From contig CAMDLH010000004.1 in NCBI GenBank assembly GCA_945901405.1, forward strand, positions 1 through 64,000: DNA of 64,000 nt. The letters are read 5' to 3'. How positions within the stretch are numbered: the stretch's first letter is position 1; each line of letters begins with the position of its first letter. The DNA comes from Bordetella parapertussis (GTDB taxonomy: Bacteria; Pseudomonadota; Gammaproteobacteria; Burkholderiales; SG8-41). The translations under genes were made by a program, and so were the position numbers. The notes below the pieces were generated by a model, which made no database searches, was not told the DNA's origin, and worked only from the letters and a program-made list of their open reading frames with translations. Positions 63,978-64,000 of the stretch are shown here, in pieces.

Positions 63978-64000
63978 ATGATCCCGCAGTCCTTCATCCA
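63978..64000 (+). CDS. dnaG: DNA primase DnaG (first codons only, cut by the window end)
   Basis: Seven complete codons, MIPQSFI, remain before the window ends. This is the usual start of bacterial DnaG (MIPQSFIQ...). Position after rpsU-yqeY is the standard macromolecular-synthesis order, so the assignment is likely although nothing of the domains can be seen. Confidence 0.75.

Noticed and set aside
1-64000. CRISPR array, tRNA genes, insertion sequences or prophage
   Set aside because: I found no regularly spaced direct repeats of 25-40 bases, no recognisable tRNA T-arm/cloverleaf, and no transposase, integrase (other than XerD) or phage gene.

Overview
The window is a GC-rich (roughly 60 %) chromosomal segment of a betaproteobacterium. 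This rests on the gene order rnpB–complete division/cell-wall (dcw) cluster–lpxC–DciA-like–M23 peptidase–secA–argJ, on the pilC-pilD-coaE-zapD-yacG-Nudix/ThiE block, on ogt-xerD near folB and plsY, and on tripartite-tricarboxylate (TctC-type) binding proteins, which are abundant in Burkholderiales and relatives. Genus and family cannot be fixed from the window alone.

Layout. 57-418 is RNase P RNA. 680-19474 is the dcw cluster, collinear on the + strand: mraZ, rsmH, ftsL, ftsI, murE, murF, mraY, murD, ftsW, murG, murC, murB, ddl, ftsQ, ftsA, ftsZ and then lpxC. mraZ has a textbook promoter overlapped by three GTGGK operator repeats, but its protein lacks the first DxxxR arginine. 19506-33209 holds a DciA-like gene, an M23 peptidase, secA, argJ, a DUF815 ATPase and a Nudix-ThiE fusion, then a minus-strand block (yacG, zapD, coaE, pilD, pilC, a CNNM/CorC protein, a CcsA-like protein). 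pilB is not beside pilC. 33259-37672 holds ffh, a nitroreductase-like gene and rpsP-rimM-trmD-rplS.

37730-57585 is an accessory metabolic region. A GntR regulator is divergent from a UxaA/SuyAB-type split lyase, a ThDP enzyme, a second succinate dehydrogenase/fumarate reductase-like set (B, C, D, and A further on), a ComA (phosphosulfolactate synthase)-family protein, a sulfatase, a TctC protein, a two-subunit class I hydro-lyase (fumarase/tartrate dehydratase type) and an Ldh2/ComC-type dehydrogenase. A hybrid histidine kinase, a VOC protein and a TAXI-type TRAP transporter follow. My main inference is that this is a dissimilation pathway for a C3 sulfonate or related acid that copies the succinate-fumarate-malate-oxaloacetate half of the TCA cycle (for example sulfopropionate, sulfoacrylate, sulfolactate, sulfopyruvate), with SuyAB releasing sulfite. 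It is a hypothesis, not a demonstrated function.

57593-64000 returns to core genes (ogt, xerD, folB, plsY, tsaD, rpsU, yqeY and the first codons of dnaG), interrupted by an LLM flavin oxidoreductase plus TctC pair.

Across the window an AT-rich short interspersed repeat (consensus about TCAATAAAAACAAATACTTA) recurs both between genes and in frame inside genes. A second, palindromic CGCAGAGG repeat occurs twice, bracketing the tight operon in the accessory region.
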